From NCBI GenBank assembly GCA_017893485.1, contig JACEHZ010000374.1, positions 402,001-466,000 of the forward strand: DNA of 64,000 nt, read 5' to 3'. Below the pieces are notes generated by a model that made no database searches, had not been told where the DNA came from, and was given only the letters and a program-made list of their open reading frames with translations. Made by a program: the position numbers and the translations under genes. Shown here one piece after another: positions 57,995-64,000 of this stretch. Numbering within the stretch: position 1 is the stretch's first letter; every line of letters begins with the position of its first letter. Source of the stretch: Hemerocallis citrina. Its lineage: Eukaryota; Streptophyta; Magnoliopsida; Asparagales; Asphodelaceae.

Positions 57995-59367
57995 CGCCTG
58001 CCTCCTCTATGTATTTTCAGATTTTTTTCTAAATAAAGACCGCTTTCGCTACCGGTCACTACATGTAATAAAGGCCAGGCACAAGAGTAGCAATTTAGTT
58101 TAATTTTTCAACAAAATTTAGTACTACTTTTTTCAAACTTATTGTACAAGTCTACGGATGCATAAAATGAGTTAAACGACAAACTTACTCCTAAAAATGA
58201 CAACAAAAACACATTAGAAGCTCCTTATAAGATGAGTTTGGAGTGCATACCTGTGGCTCGGAGTTACTCCATAAATTTGCAACAAAGAAAGTTTAGAGTT
58301 CAACTCACCATTCTATCTGCTCTTGCAAGTCGTTAACACCTCAACGACAGGTTTGGAGTCCATACCCATGGTCCGGAGTTGCTTTAGCAACCTGCAATCA
58401 AGCATGTTCAGAGCTTAACTTACCATTCGATCTGCTCATGCAATTTGTTAAATCCTTAAAATAACAAATTCGGAATCCATACCCATGGCTCGGAGTTACT
58501 TTAGCAACCTGCAATCAAGTACGTTCAGAGCTCAACTCTCCATTCGACATGTTCTTGAAACTTATTAAATTTCCTTAAAGACAAATTAAAGGTCCAGAAT
58601 GGTGGATTGTAGTTAGTCCAACAAACTTTTAAAAGCAAAATTCAGAGTTCAACCTGCCATTCAATGTGACTCTCACAATGTTGGAGGGCACATACAGCAA
58701 GTTCAAAGTTCAACTCTTCCCTAGAGTTGCTCAGACAACTAGTTAAGTACAAAATGACAAATCTGGAGTCCAACTCTCCCCAAGAGCATCTCCAACGACT
58801 AGCCAACCCCCAAGACGACGACTCACAGGACAAGGCACATGCATGTAAATAATTTATTATTTCACAGACAACAAGTCTCGTTACAACTGCAGATTTACAA
58901 TGAGTCTACGTTTCAAGCCTAAATATTGCTACAATAATTCTTGCAAACAACATACAATAAGCTGTCCTACAAGTCATCCTTCCAGCTACACGGTAGAGAG
59001 ATGTTCCACCAAAGAGACACGAACATTTTCACATGCTTCCTGTGAGCTAACAGCTCCCTAGGGGTGCCTTAACTCTTGATGAAAAATTCAAGACAAGCCT
59101 TCCTTAGGCGGGCAAGCTCGAAGTCTCTCCTACAACCTTCACCTGGGCAAGCTCCAACTCCATCCGCATAATGCGCACCGCAAACGGACAAGTCCTAACA
59201 CCGTCAAGCACAGTGTACCCTGTAGGAAAGCAAGCTCGATATCCCGAAGATCTCATTCGGTGTACACGACTACTTTCCAGCAGAGAAAAGAATATATTCA
59301 CTTCACCGCTGAACAAACACAAAGGACTTCACTTCAATATCAAGAAGACTAGAAACAAGTTCCTCCA
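57995..59367 (+). repeat. 3' non-coding region of right Tat-type element with ~115 bp repeats
   Basis: Reverse-complement counterpart of 15001-16154. Three to four units of about 115 bp carry tccatacccatggctcggag, tttagcaacctgcaatcaag and cattcgatctgctcatgcaa (58230-58620). 58830-59367 holds no gene; frames there are short and random. Confidence 0.65.
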
Positions 59368-59918
59368 ACAACTCATCAACTCCGAACAATGAGTTTGGTG
59401 CCTTGCTCACCGCTCGAGCTCTATTGGTAAATCATTGACTCCAAACAACGAGTTCAACGTCTCGCTCTCAGCTCGAGCTCCATCAACAACTCAATGATTC
59501 CAAACAACGAGTTCGATGCCATGCTATCTGCTTGAGCTTCAGTAACAACTCGTTAAGTCCAAACAATAAGTTTAACGCTTTGCTCTCCACTTGAGCTCCA
59601 TCAACAACTCGTTGGCTCCAAACAACGAGTTCACTGCTCTGTTCTCCGCTCAAGTTTCATCAACAACTCGTTGAATCCAAATAACGAGTTCAACACTCTG
59701 ATCTCCACTCGAGCTCCAGCCATAACTCGTTGACTCCAAACAACGAGTTGAACACCTTCCTCTACGCTTCACATGAGCTCCATCAACAACTCATTGACAC
59801 CAAATAGCGAGTTCAACACCCTGCTCTTAGCCCGAGCTCCATCGACAACTCATTGACTCCAAATAATGAGTTCAATGCTCCGCTCTCCTCTCGAGCTTCA
59901 TCACAACTCATTAACTCC
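59368..59918. repeat. ~60 bp hairpin tandem array (subtype B, inverted), left part
   Basis: About nine monomers of aactcgttgactccaaacaa followed by cgagttcaacgctctgctct and a cgagctccatcaac spacer. Reverse complement of the array at 10600-15000. Interrupted by the solo LTR at 59919. Confidence 0.88.
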
Positions 59919-61411
59919 TGTAATACCCTAAATTTTTATTTAATGAGAAATGTTGATTTTACGTGTTGTGCACGTACAAATTTTGTATGCATATTTTCTT
60001 ATAAAATTATCTTTTATAACATGGACAATTATTTCGTTCTTTCTCTTTATTTTTCTAAAAAGCCTATTTTTAAAGCCTAAACTTGTTTTCTTATTTTTAA
60101 GCCCACCCTAATAATTAAATATTTTATTAAATAGCCCATGAGTCTAAAGCCCACTATTTTGAGGCCCACAACTTAATTAATCTTTTAATTGTCACAACTT
60201 GTCATGTAGACACAATTAGTAGACAATTGATTAATTAAATTTGTCAACTTTTAATATGAGGTACTAGAAGGGGCACGTGCGCACACTAGGGTGTGCTTTG
60301 CACACCTTTGGGGAGGTCAGGTTGGGCCAAGAGAGAGAGGGAGAGTGGGATTGAGTTGAGGGGTAGTTATTGAGTTCATGGAGGTTGCTACAACTTCCCA
60401 ACTCATCTTGGTCCTTAATCTCTAACTCCTTGATTAATCCTAACCATCAATTTCCATCCTAAAAGTGTATACATACCCCTAGCTTTTCTTCTCATTAGTG
60501 CACTAAACATTTGTTAAGAAAGAAGAGACAAGAAAAAGATAAAAGAGCAAAAGATTGAGAAGATTTGTGAGAAAAAGACTAGAATGTGAAATCCTTGTAT
60601 GTGTTCCAACCAAAAGGAGGCCGGCCATCACCATGAAGCACAAGGGAGCTCGGGTTGCACAAAGGAGCAAGGAGGAGGAGCATTTTTGCAATACATCCTA
60701 GGAGGAGAAGGCTACTTTCTTGTGTTCTAGGATCTTTCAATTCGTTTTTCTTCAAATAGGTGGGTGTTTCTCATGACTTCTAAGTCTAGATACCATGCTA
60801 GGAGTGTTTTGATGAAATTATTAGAGAACAACTAGTTGAGATTTGACTCATGTTGCTTAATTAGTGATGAGATGATAACGTTTGTGAAATGATTGTTATT
60901 GGGCTATTTGTGAATTACAATGCTAAAAAATATCATGTTTACCATGCTAAATAATTAAGAATCATGTTGTGTGAAAATCTATGCTTATGAAAGAAAATTG
61001 AATGTTTCATGTGAAATTGAATTGGTTAATTGTAAGCAATTTCATTGTAGCAAGGAAGGAAACTTTGGTGTTCTAAATTAGTGTGATTGGCTAATGAATA
61101 AAGGAATGAAGAAATAGAATATTTTTGTAGAAATCTATACTTCGAATTGTGCGCAATTGTGGTTATTCTAAATGTCGAAATTATGGACATTAGAATGCAA
61201 AATGAGATTAGAAATGCATGTTTTATTAGTAAATAATAACTTTAAAAATACTGACTTACTGTAGTTGTATACATATTAAGATCTGGAAAATTTGAGTTCA
61301 AAAAGAGTAGAAAAAGAAACCAAAATCGTTTTTGAAAAATTGAGAAACCAGAGATGAACAGAGAGTAGGAACAAAACCATTAAAACCCCCTTTCTGGATG
61401 ACTTGGTCACT

Positions 61412-61484
61412 TAGACCAGTTGGTCGGTAGGTGTGTTGGGCGCTAACTGTAGTGTGGGCTATTCTTGGTTGCGGGTTCGAGTCC
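61412..61484 (+). promoter_or_regulatory. tRNA-like A/B-box module 1 in LTR
   Basis: TAGACCAGTTGG (61412-61423; 11 of 12 to the A-box consensus TRGCNNAGTNGG) and GGTTCGAGTCC (61474-61484; full match to GGTTCRANTCC). Spacing of 62 bp is long for an ordinary tRNA but possible for one with a long variable arm. Confidence 0.4.
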
Positions 61485-61583
61485 TGAGCTCTGCTCTTTT
61501 GTTTCGAAAATTCGAATAAAACCCAAAATTCAAACCCTAAGATACTTAAGTATTGTTTCCTTTTACCTATCGCGTGTGCACTG

Positions 61584-61639
61584 TAGCACAGTTGGCTTGC
61601 GGTTGCGTTTGTTTTCCTTCAGGTCGCGGGTTCAATTCA
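61584..61639 (+). promoter_or_regulatory. tRNA-like A/B-box module 2 in LTR
   Basis: TAGCACAGTTGG (61584-61595; 12 of 12 to the A-box consensus) and GGTTCAATTCA (61629-61639; 10 of 11 to the B box), 45 bp apart, which is standard tRNA spacing. No full cloverleaf was recognised. Confidence 0.45.
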
Positions 61640-63219
61640 TGGTCTCAGCCTGTATATAAAAATTATTTTTTTTAAGTTTAAAATAGATTCTTAGCTTCTA
61701 AAAATTGGGGGAAATTGTGTTAATTATTCTAAAATTATGTAGAACTCATGAAAAATATTTGGGAACTATTTGACTAAAATAACATTGAGTTAGAAGTGAA
61801 ATTGTATAAAAAAGACTATTGAAATCTACCTTTGGAAATTATAAAAGTGATTTTATTTTTATGAGAAATTATGTTAAGTGATAAAGAAGAATTTCTGAAT
61901 GAAAGGAAATCTAATTGTGTTTTCTATGGACTATGATTGTTAAATTGAATTGGTTTATGTATGGAAAAATACGACTTGGTGGCTTTTGAGTTAAATAAAT
62001 GAAATAAACATTGAGAATCAAATGAAATTATTATTGATTAAAATGAGATACATGAATTGCAATTGAATTATTTGTATGAGATTTGATTCATAGAAAAGAT
62101 GGGAATTATGTTAATTGTGAAAGAGAACTTATGGGTATGAAAAACTCGATATTGTAATTATGAGTTCAAATTAAGAACTAGGGTGTAGCTAACCCTCACA
62201 CAGGCAAAATGAAAGAAAAGTTGAAATGATATTTGTAATGAAAAGACCAAGATTTGGGTCATGTGAAACAAATGAATAAGACCGGTATAGTGGGAGTGCT
62301 AACCCTAAGAGATTAATTTTGTTCATGATTCAATTAAATTAAGGACTAGTTACATAGTGAAGATGTTATGAAAGTAAGAGAAAAACAATGAGTATGAGGG
62401 CCATTGGATTGGCGGCGTGAAAGTATTCACAGGATGTCCCATAATGCGTCATGAGTAGGACGTGGATACTGCTTTAGAGTACCGTCCCGGTGGCGACGCT
62501 TGTGGGGTGTTTGGCGACTGCGGGTGGTGTCATGTCTATGGTAGGAGGTAAATTACAACAGGATGCCTGCATGATGAGTCATGTGTCAGTGTGTTGGGAT
62601 TCTCTCCAGGGTGCCTAGACATGAGTTCGTAGTTCGTAGAACATCTAGGATACTTACCGTAGTTACAGTAGTAGATTAAATCATGGCGAGGGATTGAACC
62701 CTACAAGATGAAGAACGATTAAGGGCTTTCCCTCGGACATATGTAGTATGGGTAGCATAGACTCTGAACAAGTGCACATTAGTGTCATATAAAGTAAATA
62801 ATTGCATTAAGGACTAAGTGCACTTTCACCACACGACATCAATGGGATAGTCCTCTTAGCTGTGTTTGTGAACAAGTTTGTAGTTTGTTAAGTATTGAGA
62901 ATCGTTATACTATTTCAGCATAGAGAGGATAGCCGTGTATAATATTTCGTCGGTTGTAAGCAACTGACGCGCCCACAGTTTTTATGCAGGATAAAGTGAT
63001 TAACAAGAATAAAGAATGCATGCTGATTAAAGAATGGTCCAAGTGTTGTACACTTCAACTCATGTAAATTATTGTAAATTGCTTCCGCTGTAAATATGTA
63101 ATGTAAATGTAAACTCTGATGTAACAAAAAGTTTTATTTCCTTGTAAAATTGTACGAAAGAAGTGTAAAGATCATGTGGAACATCGAATTCAGTATGTTT
63201 TGGAATTCGGGGTATTACA

Positions 63220-64000
63220 ACTCCAAACAACGAGTTCAATGCTCCGCTATCTGCTCGATCTCCATCAACAACTCATTGACTCCAAACAACGAGTTTAATG
63301 CTCTGCTCTCCGCTCGATCTCCATCAATAACTCGTTGACTCCAAATAATGAGTTCAATGCTCTGCTCACCGCTAGAGCTTCACTCCACAACTCGTTGACC
63401 CCAGACAACAAGTTCCACGCCTTCCTCTCTGCTTGAGCTCCATCAACAACTCGTTGACTCCAAACAATGGGTTCAACGCTCTGCTCTCTGCTCAAGTTCC
63501 ATTAACAACTTGTTGACTCCAAACAACGAGCTCAACGCTTTGCTCTTCGCTCGAACTCCAGCAACAACTCGTTGACTCCAAACAACGATTTCAACACCTT
63601 GCTTTCTGCCCAAGCTCCATGAGCAACTTGTTGACTCCAAACAATAAGTTCAACGCTCTGCAAACAACAAGTTCAATGCTCTACTCTCCGCTAGAGCTCC
63701 ATCAACAACTCGTTGACTCCAAACAATGAGTTCCATGCCTTCCTTTCTGCTTGAGCTCCATCAGTAACTCGTTGACTCCAAACAATGAGTTTAACGCTCC
63801 ACTCTCAGCTCGAGCTACATCAGCAACTCGTTGACACCAAATAACGAGTTCAATGCTTTACTCTCTTTGCGAGCTTCATCAACAACTTGTTGACTCCAAA
63901 TAATGAGTTCAACGCTCTGCGCTCCACCCGAGCTTCGCTTAACAACTCATTGATTCCAAACAATGAGTTCCATGCCTTCCTCTTTGCTTGGGCTCCAACA
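63220..64000. repeat. ~60 bp hairpin tandem array (subtype B, inverted), right part
   Basis: About 13 monomers continuing past the window end. Variants aactcgtt/aacgagtt, aactcatt/aatgagtt and aacttgtt/aacgagct are present. A shortened monomer occurs at 63655-63675. Confidence 0.9.

Larger units (their letters stand above)
59919..63219 (+). mobile_element. Solo LTR (3.3 kb), same family as chromovirus copy 2
   Basis: TGTAATACCCT...GGGGTATTACA with perfect 5 bp TSDs actcc (59914-59918, 63220-63224). Its reverse complement is collinear with the LTRs of copy 2. TATA-like gtgtatacataccc near 60468. It contains two tRNA-like A/B-box modules (61412-61484, 61584-61639). Uninterrupted, so it gives the native LTR length for the family. 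Confidence 0.9.

Overview
This window looks like heterochromatic nuclear DNA from a flowering plant, probably a eudicot with a repeat-rich genome. I infer this from wall-to-wall plant-type LTR retrotransposons (Ty3/Gypsy chromoviruses of the Tekay/Del kind, Tat-type and Athila-like gag elements), iMet- and GGCGCC-type primer binding sites, a FAR1/MULE-type transposase, a Mutator-like element carrying a host gene fragment, and long (TA)n and (TG)n tracts. I found no intact ordinary host gene, rRNA, tRNA gene or CRISPR array. Almost every base can be assigned to a layer of nested transposons.

Layout, left to right. 1-1874 is an LTR, minus orientation, running off the left edge; it interrupts the pol gene of a minus-strand chromovirus (1875-9067) whose 4.3 kb 5' LTR (4768-9067) holds a probable Helitron. 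9404-10986 and 14635-15000 are tandem arrays of a ~60 bp hairpin monomer, split by a 3.6 kb solo LTR (10987-14634). 15000-21900 is a minus-strand Tat-type element: repeat-rich 3' region, protease, gag, PBS, LTR. Its LTR carries a 2.4 kb Mutator-like element (19343-21766) with a captured reductase exon. 22014-22758 and 49333-51473 are the two halves of a FAR1/MULE transposase pseudogene, split by a 26.6 kb Tekay chromovirus (22759-49332, TSD attta). Each LTR of that chromovirus contains a further insertion: a gag-only element at 24994-31824 (TSD gaaat) and a rearranged gag-only element at 39106-47158. 51474-64000 mirrors the left side in inverted orientation: Tat LTR (with a solo LTR at 51571-54208, TSD gagag), Tat gag and protease, repeat-rich tail and the same 60 bp array (with another solo LTR at 59919-63219, TSD actcc).

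The most unusual architecture is a large, old inverted duplication. The arms run FAR1 3' end, Tat LTR, Tat gag-pro, 115 bp repeats, 60 bp hairpin array, on both sides of the FAR1 core. Other items worth a second look are paired changes in the stem of the 60 bp monomer, a Tat family lacking pol but keeping an integrase-like tail, the inverted extra segment fused to the youngest element, a 10 bp GTCGAC palindrome scattered through that element, and tRNA-like A/B-box modules inside a chromovirus LTR.

The only clearly intact long coding sequence is the gag of the young Athila-like element (42659-44275). Everything else that codes is broken. All coordinates and similarity statements come from reading by eye; no alignment or database search was run.
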